From assembly GCF_029168945.1 (NCBI RefSeq), contig NC_083602.1, positions 45,507,442-45,571,441 on the forward strand: a stretch of 64,000 nucleotides of DNA, in the 5' to 3' direction. The notes beneath the pieces are model-generated. The model was not told the DNA's origin. It saw nothing but the letters and a program-made list of their open reading frames with translations, and did not search any database. Positions 32,657-46,675 of the stretch are shown in pieces (positions within the stretch are counted from its first letter, which is position 1; every line of letters begins with the position of its first letter). Origin of the DNA: Cannabis sativa. Taxonomy: Eukaryota; Streptophyta; Magnoliopsida; Rosales; Cannabaceae. The position numbers and the translations under genes were made by a program.

Positions 32657-33945
32657 TTCTTGAACTTGGCATAAAGCTTATGTTCTCGAAGTCGTTGCAG
32701 TACCATCTGAAGATGTAACTCATGCTCCTCTTCTGATTGAGAGTACACGAGGATGTCGTCGATAAACACAATCACACAGATATCGAGGAAATCCTTGAAT
32801 ACTCTATTCATCAGGTCCATGAATGCTGCAGGAGCATTGGTTAGTCCGAATGACATAACCAGAAATTCGTAATGTCCATACCTAGTGCGGAAAGCCGTCT
32901 TTGGAATGTCCTCCTCTCGGATTCTCAACTGATGATAACCCGAACGGAGATCAATCTTAGAAAAGACCGTCTTCCCCTGAAGCTGATCGAACAAATCATC
33001 GATCCTAGGTAATGGATATTTATTCTTCACCGTCAGCTTGTTCAATTCCCTGTAGTCGATGCACATCCTCATAGATCCATCCTTCTTCTTGACGAATAAA
33101 ACCGGGGCTCCCCAGGGTGACACACTGGGCCGAATGAACCCTATGTCAAGCAACCCTTGGAGCTGAATCTTTAATTCCTTAAGTTCAGCTGGAGCCATTC
33201 TATACGGGGCTTTGGAAACCGGTTCCACCCCTGGTGCCAAGTCTATCACGAAATCAATCTCCCGCTGAGGTGGTAACCCTGGAAGTTCTTCGGGAAAAAC
33301 ATCTAAAAATTCCCAAACCACCCTGATGTCCTCTGGCCGAATGGTATCTGGCCGAGTGGTGTCCACCACCACGGCCAGAAACCCTAAGCAACCGCCGTGC
33401 AACAATTCCCTAGCTGACATAGCCGAGATCACCGGGATCCGAGATCCCTGAACTGAACCAACAAATACAAATGGTTCCTCACTTTCCGGTTGGAAGACCA
33501 CCATCTTCCTTTTACAATCAATGCTCGCCGAATATTTAGATAGGAAATCCATTCCTAAAATAATATCGAATTCGACTAAACTCATCTCTATCAGATCAGC
33601 ACTTAACTCTCTACCATCTATCCTGATCGGCATAGACCTAATCCACCTATTGGAGATAACCAATTCTCCGCCAGGTAACAGGGTTCCAAACCCTGATTCA
33701 TATCTATCATACGGTCTACCCAATTTACTAAAGACTCTGGCCGCCACATAAGAATGTGTAGCCCCAGAATCAAACAGCACTGAATATAGCGAGTTACTAA
33801 TAGAAAGCTGATCTGTGACAACTGATGGGCTGGCATCTGCATCAGCCTGCGTGATAGCGAACACCCTGGCTGGAGTGGGTATCGCTGGAGCTCTCGGTGC
33901 CTCTGATCGGAGCTGGGGACAGTCCCTCTTGAAGTGTCCGGGCAT
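32623..33945 (-). pseudogene. pol: Chromovirus Gag C-terminus, protease and reverse transcriptase
   Basis: The frame opens in the second zinc knuckle ([16 protein letters not shown]) and continues into an aspartic protease ([12 protein letters not shown]) and RT ([20 protein letters not shown]; active site [10 protein letters not shown]). It is in the same frame as the gag block upstream (difference 1182 bases), so gag and pol were one polyprotein, broken only by the TGA at 33970-33972. The frame is lost at about 32650. Confidence 0.92.
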
Positions 33946-33972
33946 GCCACAGTGAAAGCATCCCTGACCTTT

Positions 33973-35127
33973 TCACTCGCCCCGATGGTGCCTCTTGCAG
34001 CTACGGCACTCGCGATAGGAGAATCGGGTCTCAGTACCACCAGGACGACTCCCTCTGTTCTGGTTCCCCCGGAACCTCTTATTCTGACTCGAGCCACCGG
34101 AAGCAGTGGGTGCTCTCTTCCTCTGATCAATGGCCGAACCACTACTCCCCCTGCTATAGCCTGATGCAGGAGGGGTAGGAGCCCCGCCACTCACCGGAGT
34201 ACTGGCTGATTCTGACATACACCCAACTGCGCCCTCAGCTCGCAGTGCCTTCTCCACCATCTGAGCATAGGTGGTGCTGTCGTCTGTGGTAATCATCAAG
34301 TCATGCCTGATCTTGGCATTCAACCCGTCAAGATACTTCTCTTTCTTGCTGAAGTCGGTCGGCACAATTCTCGAGGCTAACCTCGCCAACCGGTCAAACT
34401 GAGTCGTATACTCGGTGACGCTCATATTCTCACGCTGGGTCAGGTGAGCGAATTCTTTCCTCTTGGCGCTTCTGACCGCCTCATTGTAGTACTTTGCATT
34501 AAAGAGTTCCTGGAACCTTTCCCAGGTCATGGTGGTGACGTCATGGATCTGAGACACCATGTCCCAACAGACCAGAGCGTCCTCCTGGAACTGGAATGTG
34601 GCGCACACCACTCTGTCATTACCGGTGACACCCATAAAGTTCAGAATCTTTGTGATCACCGTCAGCCACTGCTCGGCTTTCAACACGTCCGGACCTCCCA
34701 GGAAAATCGGAGGTGCTTGCTTCCGGAACCGTTCGTACAAGGGTTCCAATCTATGGGCCGCCACCACTATCTCGGCACAGGCGGCGAGGCGGGTGCCACC
34801 GGAACTACGGAACCGGGCTGCAGGAGCACCCTGCTGTCTCAACCTCTGAATCTCGAGGTCTTGTTCTTCTATCCAGGCTTGCATTTCCGCAAACCGCAAC
34901 TCCCAATTCTGGGCTCCCTGATCGGCTGGGGGAGCCTGGGCAGCCTGTGGTGGGTTCTCATCACCCCGACCACGAGCCCTGCCTCGGGGACCTCTACCTC
35001 GGCCCCTAACAGGTGGGGGAAACTGAGCTCCCTGTCCTTGGTTCGACCCTACGGAGTTGCCCTGACTCCTGGTAGTCCGCCTGGCGTCCATCTGATTAGA
35101 ACCGCCTGCGAAACCAAGAGTTGGCAT
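33973..35127 (-). pseudogene. gag: Chromovirus Gag (matrix and capsid), stopped in the zinc knuckle
   Basis: 384 codons. The likely start is the Met at residue 13 (MDARRTTRSQG) or residue 1. An Arg/Gly-rich N-terminus is followed by a coiled-coil-like stretch and the retrotrans_gag core (FLGGPDVLKAEQWLTVITKI, then ALVCWDMV and FNAKYYNEAVRSAKRKEF). A Ser/Gly/Arg-rich linker leads to CRSCKRHHRGE then TGA where the family has Cys. That single change removes the last ligand of the first zinc knuckle and cuts off pol. Confidence 0.92.
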
Positions 35128-35353
35128 ATCAGGTCGTATTCAAGGAGAGCTTACTCATGCCGCTTAATTTGGAAATTTAAAACGAAACATGCGCCTATTC
35201 TACTATCAGGCTACTAACATGCTTCCTAACAGGCTTTTCTTTTTCATAACTGAATAAAATAAACTACTAAAGCAATAAAGGCTTACTGAACCGTGAAACG
35301 AGCTAACTGCTGATGATGATTGTACATGTCGTGACGATCTTCGAAAGACAACC

Positions 35354-35370
35354 TGGCGGCTCTGATACCA
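35354..35370 (-). other. Chromovirus primer-binding site
   Basis: The minus strand reads TGGTATCAGAGCCGCCAG three bases inside the 5' LTR, the standard initiator-Met tRNA complement. Confidence 0.9.
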
Positions 35371-35373
35371 AAT

Positions 35374-37649
35374 TGTAACACCCTAACTAACATAGGCGTA
35401 TTACGTGATTTTTAAACATGCTGTGCAGCTCGTTGCTAATCAACGAGGTTTATGGAAAAACGTGATTAATTAAAATTTTGCTTTTTAATTAAACTTATAA
35501 AATAATATTACAAAAGACTCGGGATCCCGATTATAAAATTATTTACAAAAAGATTTAACTGTTTAACTGATACACAAAATAAAAGTCGTCTAACGACCAG
35601 TTACAAAAAATTAGCCTCGCTGTCCCGATGATCGTACGCTCCAGGCGTAACCGCCCTGACATGTACAATCTTCACAAGCTCGCTCACGGCCCATCAGCTT
35701 TAGCCTTGCCTTTACCTACACATAAACGTAGAACTGTGAGTCGACAGACTCAGTAAGAAAAGCATAATAATACTCATATATAATCCCGGTTATGATCAGA
35801 CGCCCATACCCCTGATCATAACCCTAACTGCCGTGTCCAACACGATACTGAGTCCCGCTACTGCCGTGTCCAACACGGTACTGAGCCACTACTGCCATGT
35901 CCAACATGGTACTGAGTTTTGAACGTTCACAGGGACGGTACTATTGACAAGTATCCTCCTGATCGGTCGAACCGGTCATACTCCGGCTGCTGGTCATACT
36001 CCAGCCTGTACCGACGGGATAGGTCAATAGCACGGAACCACCAACCAAATGTCAGCCTGATCGGTCGAACCGGTCATACTCCGGCTGCTGGTCATACTCC
36101 AGCCTGTACCGACGTGACAGGGTTGGATGGTTCGAAGCCAACATACATAACTAATGTAATCTAACAGGCTTCCTACATGCACGCTAAACATGTAATCTAC
36201 ATATGCATACTGTTATACTAATCTTACCTGGATTCCGAATTCAGGTGTGCCGGTCAACCTGACTGGAACTTTAGCTGAGCGGCGGATTACAGGCTCCTAA
36301 ACCATAAAAATCACAACACTATAAGTGACACGCTAAATCACTTCCCGGGGACTTAAACTAGGAACTAAAAGTTTCCCTATCGATAAAAAGCATGGCAATA
36401 CCCCTTAAAACATAAAAACGAGGAAAAACACGGGTTCTGAAAATTCCCCAACCGGCAGACCGGTTGCCCAACCGGAATTCCGGTTCTGGGAATTACTGAA
36501 CCCTCATCCGGAATTCCGATTCCTTGCAGGAACTTTTCAAAAATTCCTAACTCAATCAAATCAAACCCAATTCAAACCAAACTTTCCAGACCTGCTCTAA
36601 ATACCCCAAAGAACATTTTCAAAGCATAAAAACAACCCAGAAACCTTAGATACAAAATTTGCCATTAAAGCTCAAGCTTTGAGTTCTAAACTCAAACTTG
36701 AGCAAATCCCTCAAACATGCATTCAAACCAGCTTAATTCTACTTAATCAAGCTTAACTAAGCTTCTGAAAACAATCAAAAACATTAACAACTATACAGCA
36801 ACAGATTACACAATTTTCATGTTAAAAACCAAACTTTTGCATAAGAAAATTCTAGCATGCTCAACCTAGGAATCATACTTCACAAGTAGCTTAATTAACA
36901 TCTGAAAAATCATGCTTTAACCTCAGGAAATAACCACAGAATACAGCAGCAACAACATCCAAATCAACATGCATTTACTCATTTTTTTATCAAAAATTCC
37001 AAGAAGACAAAGAAGGACAAGTTCAAGAACCTTACCAACAATTGAATTACACTTAAAATGGTTGAAAAAATGTTTGAATTGCTGAGAAAATCCCCCAGCC
37101 CTAGCAGCTCACACCAAGCCGAGAGAGAGAGAGAGAGGGAGAGCTTTGAGTGAAAATTTTTCTAACTTTTCTAACTTTGACTTTTTTTTTTTGATAAAAT
37201 GAATAAAAGCTAAGTAATATAAATCAACTCCATTTCAGCCAAATATACAATGAAACAAACATTTAATTTTCAAATAATCAAGTCACTAAAAGACAAAAAG
37301 TCATTGGGGCAAAAAGACCATTTTGCCCCTCCACACTAAAATCACATAAAAATCACTAAAGGGGTATTTTTGGGAAATTCTAAATTCCCGGCCATTCCCG
37401 ACATTCCCAATGTCTAAAACCCGTCCCAAACCACTAACATGCTAAGTTGTGATTTCTACTGAGCCAAACGCCGAGTTCCAAAATACCGGGCACCGGAAAT
37501 GCAAAATATGAAAACTACTGAATAACATAACCATGCATTTCTGAATTCCATAAATAACAGTATAATAAATTATTTAAATAGCTATAAATAATTTCATAAT
37601 TAATCATAAACAACTGCTAATTTCCAAATTAAACTAAGCGGGCTTTACA
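35374..37649 (-). repeat. Chromovirus 5' LTR, complete
   Basis: 2276 bases. On the minus strand it starts TGTAAAGCCCGC (37649) and ends GGTGTTACA (35374). It contains the hairpin repeats (35827-35916), the 58-bp repeat pair (35958-36113) and one AACCGGAATTCCGGTT palindrome (36470-36485). The flank at 37650-37654 is ATAGA; its partner at the far end is lost. Confidence 0.92.
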
Positions 37650-39134
37650 ATAGAAGTGAAGGCTAAAGAACATTTGACTGAAGGTGAATTTTCATCATCT
37701 TTAAGTGTGAGCCATCACTATCTATTTATAGGAAACCACCTATGTTTATGTTAGGATTTCTTAGGCATTAAAATAATGGAAAAATTAAATGGAAAATACC
37801 CTACAAGTGGCCGGCCATGGATATGTGGGCCCCCACTTGGAATTTTTCTACTTTTAACAATTTTTCCTTATTTTCTCAAAAATATCATTCTTCCAATTCT
37901 AACCACTTAAATGCCAAAATTATTTATTTAATAATTAAAATTCATTATGAAATAAAATTGCCATTTAACATATTTATTAATTAGACTTAATAAAAATCTA
38001 TTTTCTTCACATTTAAGTCCTTGCTTATTGAAAATTCATGAACTAGACATAGTCTAAATTTAGAATTATAATTGATTAATTAAAATCAATTAACTGAGTC
38101 TTACAAGTAGTTTCTCTCAACTAGTATGGGGACCATGGGCCTATATAACCGAGCTTCCAGTAAGCAGATCTAGAATTTACCAAGTAAATTCACTAACTTA
38201 TTAATTCCTCATTGCATCCACCATAGAAATTGGAATTACACTCTCAGTTACATAGAACGCTCTATATGTTCCACGATATAGATACGCTATTAATTATCCA
38301 TTGTTATAACTCCAATAATCAATGATCCTCTATAGATGATCTAAATTGCATAGGGATAAAATTATCGTTACACCCTTTCAATGTATTTTATCCTTAAAAC
38401 ACTTGACCACCTATAAATGATATTTTAGTGAACTAATATAATCACTAAAATGAGATCTCAATCATTTATCTCTATTCAGCCAAGCTCGAAGGAAATCATC
38501 GTTTCACTTCTAAATACCTATAGAAGCTATAGATTCCATATCTATGTTTAGCGCTCCCACTCAATTGTACTATCATGTTCCCAAAATGTACGTATCACCC
38601 TGACCAAAAAGTAGGCTTAACTAACAAATCAAAGAACACGAATAACACTCTTGAGATCGAACCCAATCATGTCAGGATAAAGATCATTTGATCTAGGATC
38701 AACTAGGTGATATTGAATTGAATAGATATTACGGTAAATTTATCATATCTAATCCAAGTTCAATATCGGTCCCTTCCAATGTATACTCCATACATCCGAT
38801 ATTGGTAAACTTTGCCAATACCCTGGAAAGGACATAACACTTATCCAAGGTGTAAGTATACCTATCGCTGATTATCATGCCAGTCTAAATCCAGTGAACT
38901 GACAAATCAGGGAATTAAACTTTTGAACATATAATCATGATTATATTCCACTGTGTTGACAACACTATAATCATGAACAAATACATATGTTCTGGACTTA
39001 ATAGAATTTATACATTAAATATAATCATGAAATAAATCATGTGAACCATGCAACATAAAATGATTTCTGATCTTTATTAATTAGTAAATCTGATTATATT
39101 GAAATTGGTTTTATTTAGGGCACAAAACCCAACA
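37650..39134 (-). repeat. C3 3' LTR, cut by the chromovirus
   Basis: Minus-strand copia-family LTR starting TGTTGGGTTTTGTGCCC at 39134. Compared with 39841-41697 it lacks its last 390 or so bases, at the chromovirus border. A TATA box (minus, TATAAATA) is at 37730-37723. Confidence 0.85.
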
Positions 39135-39835
39135 AACTCCCACTTGCACTAATATAAAACAAAAAGTGCATTTCAAATAATCTCAACACCTTGATATCAA
39201 AATCAAGTGTAGTATGTAGTATACTCTCCGTAATAGGATCTGACAGTTGTATTCAATACAACCTTTCCTCCATCATTACATTTCCTTAATCACAAAATCC
39301 TTAAAATTGTGAAATCCCTCTCTATATGTCTACTCATCTAGGTATACTGGATTCTTTACTTTTTGGTAACTACTTTTGCGTTAGTCAGGAAGTAACACTA
39401 GTAGTTAATAAATGTTGGAACAATGCCAAAAATGTATAGAACTTTCCTTAGACTGAATAAGTATCTTTCCTGCAACTTTAACATTTGGTGTCTCTGGGAG
39501 ACTTAGAGACTTGAGATAGGTTTTTACACTTCTCCAAAATCACTAATCCACCCCTAGAGTAGTCACCATCTCATCAGCAGAGTTTCTAGCACTAAGGCAA
39601 GTCTAGAAATCTGATTTGGTGTAGTCTAAGAGTATTAAATACACCCTTATCGACTAACATATAGTTCCTCTTCTTGATCTTAATATTCACTTGATTGTCT
39701 TCCAATGTTCCTTTCGTGGATTAATCTGATACCTACTCATTACTCCCACTCAACAGCAGGTGTTTGGTCTAATGCATAGTAAATCATATTTGAGACCTCT
39801 CACTGTTGATCGTAATGAATTCTTTCATTGGCCTT

Positions 39836-41702
39836 TATCTTGTAGGAATTATTTTACCATGATCTAGATTTACTAACAAGTATGTTTCATTAACATCCTA
39901 AGATGAATTTCTAAATCAATAAAATAGACACATATAAAGTTTAAGAAACCTTACATTGATTGCAGCGGAATATAATGACTCCTTCTGTTCAGATCTCTAG
40001 CCCTTGATTCCTTTTTGTAGCAGAGCATTATCAAGATCTGAACCTGGATCTCTTTCTCTCCTTCTTATTGATTGGATTCTTCACAGTCTTACACACTATG
40101 ATTGAGATACCACTTGATGTATGTGGGCACTCACTCTATCACTCAAGGTATGAAAATTTGAAGAAGAAAACAGAGAAAAGGTGGTTCAGCTATGGTATAG
40201 GAAAGAGGGCTCATTTTTTTCCTGAAGGCAAGAAATTTCATCATCTTTTAACTATGAGCCATCACTATCTATTTATAGGTAACCACCTAGGTTTAGGTTA
40301 GATTTAATTAGCATTAAAATAATAGAAAAATAAATGGTAAAACCATGCATTGTGGTTGGCCATGGGTTACATTATGGGCCCACTTTGCAATTTGCCATTT
40401 TGTCATTTTCCCATCTTATTTTCTCAAAAACGCCAATTTTTTAATTTAACCACTTAAATGTCAATTCAAATTATTTAATAACTAAAAATTAATTATTAAA
40501 TGATATTGTCATTTAATATATTTATTAATTAGACTTAATAAAGTCTCTTAATTAATAAATAAGACCTAGGATCTCTTTTCTTCACATTTAAGCCCTTGCT
40601 TAATAAAAAAACATAAACTAGACATAGTCTAATTTTAGAATTATAATTGATTAACTAAAATCAATTAATTGACTCTTACAAGCAGTATGGTCTCAACTAG
40701 TATGGGGACCATGGGCCTATATAACCGAGCTTCCAATAAGCAGACCTAGATTTTACCAAGTAAATTCACTAACTTATTAATTCCTCATTGCATCCACTCA
40801 TAGAACTTGGAATTGCACTCTCAGTCATATAAAACGCTCTATATGTTCCAAGATATAGATACGCTATTAATTATCCATTGTTATAATCCCAATAATCAAT
40901 GATCCTCTATAGATGATCTACATTGCATAGGGATAAAATTACTGTTACACCCTTTCAATGTATTTTATCCTTAAAACAATTGGCCACCTATAAATGATAT
41001 TATAAAATACTAATATGATCACTAAAATGAGGGCTCTATCATTTATCTCTATTTAGCAAGCACTAAGGAAATCATCGTTTCACTTCTATGTCAGATAGAA
41101 GCTATAGATTCCATATCTATGATTAGCGCTCCCACTCAATTGCACTATCATGTTCCCAAAATGTACGTATCACCCTGACCAAAAAGTAGGCTTAACTAAC
41201 AAATCAAAGAACATGAATAACGCTCTTGAGATCGAACCTAATCATGTCAGGATTAAGATCATTTGTTCTAGGATCAACTAGGTGATATTGAATTGAATAG
41301 ATAGTACGGTAATTTTATAATATCTAATCAAAGTTCAATATCGGTCCCTTCCAATGTATACTCCATACATCCGGTACTGGTAAACTTTTCCAATGCCCTG
41401 GAAAGGACATAACACTTATCCAAGGTGTAAGTATACCTATCGCTGATTATCATGCCAGTCTAAATCCAGTGAACTGACAAATCAGGGAATTAAACTTTTT
41501 AAACATATAATCATGATTATATTCAACTGTGTTGACAACACTATAATCATGAACAAATACATATGTTCCGGACCTAATAGAATTTATAATCATGAAATAA
41601 ATCATGTGAACCATGCAACATAAAATGTGATTTCTGATCTTTATTAGTAAATCTGATTATATTGAAATGAGTTTTATTTAGGGCACAAAACCCAACATAT
41701 CT
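39836..41702 (-). mobile_element. Solo LTR of the copia family with target-site duplication
   Basis: LTR 39841-41697 (1857 bp, minus strand, TGTTGGG at 41697) is flanked by exact TATCT on both sides (39836-39840, 41698-41702). It lies inside the C3 internal region, which continues on either side. A TATA box (minus) is at 40277-40270. It is the best full-length example of this LTR in the window. Confidence 0.88.
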
Positions 41703-43720
41703 TTTCTAGAATAGTTGGAACTTTTCCTTCGATAAATAAAATCTATATCTAGAAGTCGAGAAGCTTCTATAGATTTCCATTGGAAAAATGCTCAAGCATC
41801 TTACTAAAGTAAGTTGCTTGCACTAGAGTAAGTAAATTACTAGGCATACCACAAGCCATAGGTTTAGATAAACTGAAACCTTTATTACTAGGAACGGGAA
41901 GTTTTGTTAAGTCCATTGAATAGACTTACTAACAAAATTTCCTTTCTTGTCCTTGTAATAGAAAACTTTTGGTTGTTCCATATGAATGGTTTTAACCATA
42001 GTTCTCTTGGCTTTGCTTCGTAGTTCCTTATTCGGACAATCCATTCCTTATTTAAACTAATAATGGATTTTCATCACAAGTGTCTTCCAAGTCATATTAG
42101 GTTGAGTTCCTTGAAACTCTCCCACTATGACAAGGTACAGTGACGTTTTGTCTAAGAACATAAGTGGAATTATCCTCCTCAGTTGTGTTAAGACAACAGA
42201 GGCAGTGTGACCATCTTATACAGAATAAGATGATAGAACACTTTTGGAATCAAGAAGAAAAAAAATATCTCCTCTATTTTGCTACTTTGTTTTCAGACTT
42301 AGTCATTTTCTTAGAAAAGTAGTATTTGTTAAAACAAACACTTTCTTATCTAATGACTATGGGATGGTCCACCCCTAGTCACTTAGAATAGCTATCAAAC
42401 ATGCAAATCTTAGTTAACTGTTATAGCTTTTCTTAAGATTACGATTAGGACATCCATGAATCTAGTAATTGTTTACACTAAGTACACAACCATTCCATCA
42501 TTCTGAAATTTTCCTATCACTAGGGTATAGGCAATGGCTAGTGACTAATCATAGACCTTATACTATCATCAATATGCAAATCAAATTTCTGGGGAGGTAA
42601 GTTTGGATATAATTCAAAAATCAACTTAATGATCTTTAAACTGCATATCTACCAAATATTTTCCACCCCTATCAGTACGCAAGATCGTTAACCACTTACC
42701 TTAATGTTTTTCCACCATTGGCAGAAATTCATGAAAATTTTCAAACATTTCAAATTTCTTTGCATAAGGTAAAATCTAGAGTGATCATCTTAAGAATATA
42801 ACGAAAACTCATATCCACCCCTGAATGTACATCCATCTACTAATATAGGTGATCTTACTTTCAGTGGATATAGGCATATTTACTCTTTGCAGAGAATGAT
42901 CTTGTCAAAACCACTATGAACAAGATGCAAATGCCATAGATTTATAAAAGAATGTGGTTGTGGTCTTTTGATGACTTAGGTCTAGTTACATCAAAGAGTT
43001 CTTAGAATAGTCCAAGTGGATCTTGGTCATAAAATACTAAATTCACATTCCATATACATTAACATACAGTTTGAATCCATTGACAGAAAATGGATATTAA
43101 TCACTTGTGAAAGTTGAACTGTATTGTATTCTTGAGACAGAAATATAAAATCTCTACTTGGAATCTAAAATTTAAAGTCAAAGACTTAAATTTATACCAA
43201 ATGTACAATCAGTTTTATTCTAGCTTGGACCACCACTACTAATCTAACTCTAAGTTGAAATTGCCTATAGTAAACATATACAAGTAGGAGATTTCTAAGA
43301 TTGAGGATTTATATCATTTCGGGATAGAATGTCAGGAATATAATCATATGCGCCATTCAATTTCTTAAGAGAAATCAAAATAAAATTATAAGCAAATAAT
43401 TTATAAACCATTCATCCAATGATATATTATTTAAGCTAAGAGGAAAAATTAAAGGATTATTTCGAATTTAAAATAAGAATCCAACGATGTCCCGATTAGC
43501 GAGAGTCAAAGTTATTCTTACTTTTCTAAACTTCTTCAGTGTTTCATATTGTAAATACTAGTCTAAGGTATCATCTATTGATGAACAACTAGATGTTGCA
43601 TTTATAAATATTTATCTATCGAGATCTAACACTATTATGTTTTTCTAATGGATGATAATTCATTAGGATTTGTCCCATTAAAAACAACAAGCCAAGTTAG
43701 ACCAACAATGAAGATTCGAA
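41703..43720 (-). pseudogene. C3 decayed copia pol (integrase remnant)
   Basis: On the minus strand, around 42700-42590, broken frames still read TDRGGKYLVDMQFKDH and then IISKLTSPEI. This is recognisable as the copia integrase core after the second catalytic Asp. Many stops interrupt it. The stretch 43000-43720 matches C2 26500-27200. The rest of this 2 kb holds no frame I can name. Confidence 0.6.
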
Positions 43721-46675
43721 ATTAAACTACAATTAATAACAGAAAATAACATGGTTCAATATAAATTCACACACAATTCAGAAATTATTAAGCATTCAAC
43801 AAATAGGAATTACAAGCGAAAATACTAAAACATACAATCCTAAATAATTTTCAAGGTCTTCAACAAACTGATATCAGTGTCCCGTTTAGGCAAGAGTCAA
43901 AGATACCATCCATTGAATAGAGTTGTCAGCTGATCTAAAATGATAAACATTCTAGCAACCTTTTATTCGATCAAGATGAGAATCCAGCGTTGTCACGTTT
44001 AGGCGAGAGTCAAGGCCATTGTATCTTATGAGCTTCTGCCATTGTTTCATACTTTTGTAAGTTTTATTAATAGTCGCCACCATTAGGGTGATCCATACTA
44101 AAAATAAAACACTTACAAATAATACTTATCTTTCGAGATTCTACGACGTTAAATTGCTAATGAACGTTCCTCCACTAGGGAGGATTACTCACTAAAACAA
44201 GAACTATGTAGAACTAACAATGGAGATCGAATGTCCTTATAATAAAGCTCATTATTTAAAGTGTATTTTCTTCTAATATTTATTTTAATTAATCTATTTA
44301 TTTTTAAATATATATTTATTTAATTAAAATTTCCAATTTAGAATAAAATTCTAAATATAAATTTTAATTTAATATTTATAAAATTATACTTAAATAAATC
44401 TGAAAATAAATAAAATTATTTTCCATCTTAGAAATAATTTTCAATAGGTATTTCGAAAATTATTCAATTTAAGTTGATCCAAAATTAATTTAAAAATTAA
44501 TTTTTAACTCAAATTTAATTTTCAATAAATATATATTGTATAATTTGAAAAAAATAATGTATTTAAAATAAATACAATTTTCAAAAATGCTATAAAATAA
44601 AATAAATCCTGAAAAATTATTCTAATTTATGTTGGTCCAAAATTAATTAATAAATTTTTTTTCAACATAAATATAATTTTCCTATTTAATTAAATATTAA
44701 GAAAATTATCAAATATTTAAGTTTCATGAATAAAATCAACTTAAATATTAATTTTCTATTTAATTAAATATAAATAGAAAAATACTTCAAGCAAACAGAA
44801 AACAACTATCTAGATTTTCACTAACTAATATCTTTATTTTCTAATTAAAATATAATATATTTTAGTCTATTTATTTTAATTAATCATTAATGAAAAATTT
44901 AATTGATTTAAGTTGATCTAAAATTAATTAAATTAATTTTCAACTTTAATCTATTTTTCAAAAAAAAAAATTCCAAATTATCTGCATTTAAATAATGCAA
45001 TTTCGAATTTATTCAAAAAAATGATTAATAACATAAAATAAAATATATTTTCAAAATTATTCAAATTTAAATTGTTCTGAAATTAAAATTTCCAACTTAA
45101 AATAATTTTCTATTTAATTAAATATTCTCAAAATAATAATATTTAAGTGTCAAGTATAAAATCAACTTAAATATTTAATTTTCAATTTAACTAAATGTAT
45201 TAAATATAAGAATTAAATAATCAAGTATAAAATTAACTTAATTATTAATTCTAATTTAATACTAGGAAATATATTTTAATTTAAGTTGGTCCAAAATTAA
45301 TTAACAAATAATTAATTTTCAACTTAAAATATTTTTCTAATTAAATATTACAAAATATAGTTAGTTACTAGAAAAAACTATCTAGAATATATCTCATTTA
45401 ACTAAGTGTTTTTCTAAAGTTAACTTTAAAATATTCAATGAAATATAAATTTCATATATTTTAAAACTTATTATGTTGCTAATTCAATTTTAATTAGGTT
45501 AGACTAACATAATTAACCTAATACAATTTTTTAAATAAGGCAAATGTGCCTTCATAATTGGGGTGGTTCATGTGAGGGAGGGCTGGGTTCAGTATGTCGT
45601 ACCCACTAATATTGGCCCCCTTACTCTCACACAAGGCCCAAAGGAGAGGAATTTAACCTTTAAATAAATAATTGTTATTCATTGAATAAGCTTCATTCTA
45701 ACTGGGCCCAAATAAAATTACTTATGTGAAATTTTATTTTAGCAACCTAGTCCATTTAATTTATAAAACTTAAATGGGCTTCCTATATGCATCTAAGTAC
45801 AAAAGAAAACATATAGGCTCACACAGGTCAAATGATTTGATTGTGCCCTATCATTTTACTAGGTTTACACAGATGAAAGAAATTGCAAAAATTACCTGTT
45901 ACAAATTATTTATAAGATCTATTGACAATTGAACTATGATTAAAATCAGATCGTTTGATCTGTCAACAAGTTAATCATAGAAATTTAGATCAAATAAATA
46001 ATAGGTTTGTAATTTTTTTTTGAATAAATAATTAAATAATTAAGCAATACAAACAAAACCAAGTAACAGATAATTTGGAAAGTAGGCTAAGATATCTCTA
46101 TTTTAAATTTAAAATTTAAAATTTAAAATATATCTTAACTAGAATTTAAAATTTAGGTTGTTAGAGAATATTTGAAAAAAATTCAAAAGCCTAAAAAATC
46201 TCGTAAATATCCTAAATTCTAACTTAAATTCAAATATCTAACCAATTTTCAAATTTCAAGTTTATTCAAAATTTAAATTAATTAAATTTTTAATAAGATA
46301 ATATAATATAATATCTTGAATTTTAAAATTTAATTATTCCTAATATTATATACTTAATCTTATAATTTAATAAATTAAATATTACAAAATAAACAATTTG
46401 AAAAATAAGATATTTTATGGTTAGGATATTACCAATTTTATTAAAAAATAAAATAAAATAAGTTTAAAAATTTATGGTTAGAAACCCTAAAATTTCTATT
46501 CAAATGTAAACTAACCAATTTTTCAAATTTTAATTTTATTTTTGCCAAAATAAATTTTAATAAAAAAATATCTAATAAGATAAAATGTCAAAACTAACAT
46601 TTATCAAATCTTATAATTTTAATTTAATAAAATATTTCTAAAATAAAAAATTTGAAAAAAAAAAGATATGGTTAG
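43721..46675 (-). other. C3 leader, part 1
   Basis: AT-rich, homologous to the C1 and C2 leaders in reverse. It contains the mutated twin motifs (44013-43991, 43900-43878), the conserved stem-loop (45631-45571) and the AACAGGTAA donor-like site near 45903-45890. It continues at 58338-59110 beyond element A. Confidence 0.7.

Larger units (their letters stand above)
28298..37649 (-). mobile_element. Tekay/Del-like chromovirus (Ty3/gypsy), minus strand
   Basis: Two LTRs (28298-30484 and 35374-37649) flank a primer-binding site matching initiator-Met tRNA, a single gag-pol frame with a C-terminal chromodomain, and a polypurine tract. The LTRs agree closely, so insertion was fairly recent. The left LTR lacks its outer 114 or so bases, so no target-site duplication can be shown. 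Coding is broken by a stop in gag, a frameshift after RT, a deletion in RNase H and a stop in the chromodomain. Confidence 0.92.

Noticed and set aside
34444..35217. A 257-codon plus-strand frame opposite chromovirus gag
   Set aside because: Mirror of the GC-rich gag coding strand; chromoviruses have no known antisense gene there and no domain is visible.
39135..41697. A short two-LTR element with a 0.7 kb internal region
   Set aside because: The TATCT duplication around 39841-41697 shows the right LTR is a separate solo LTR inserted into C3.
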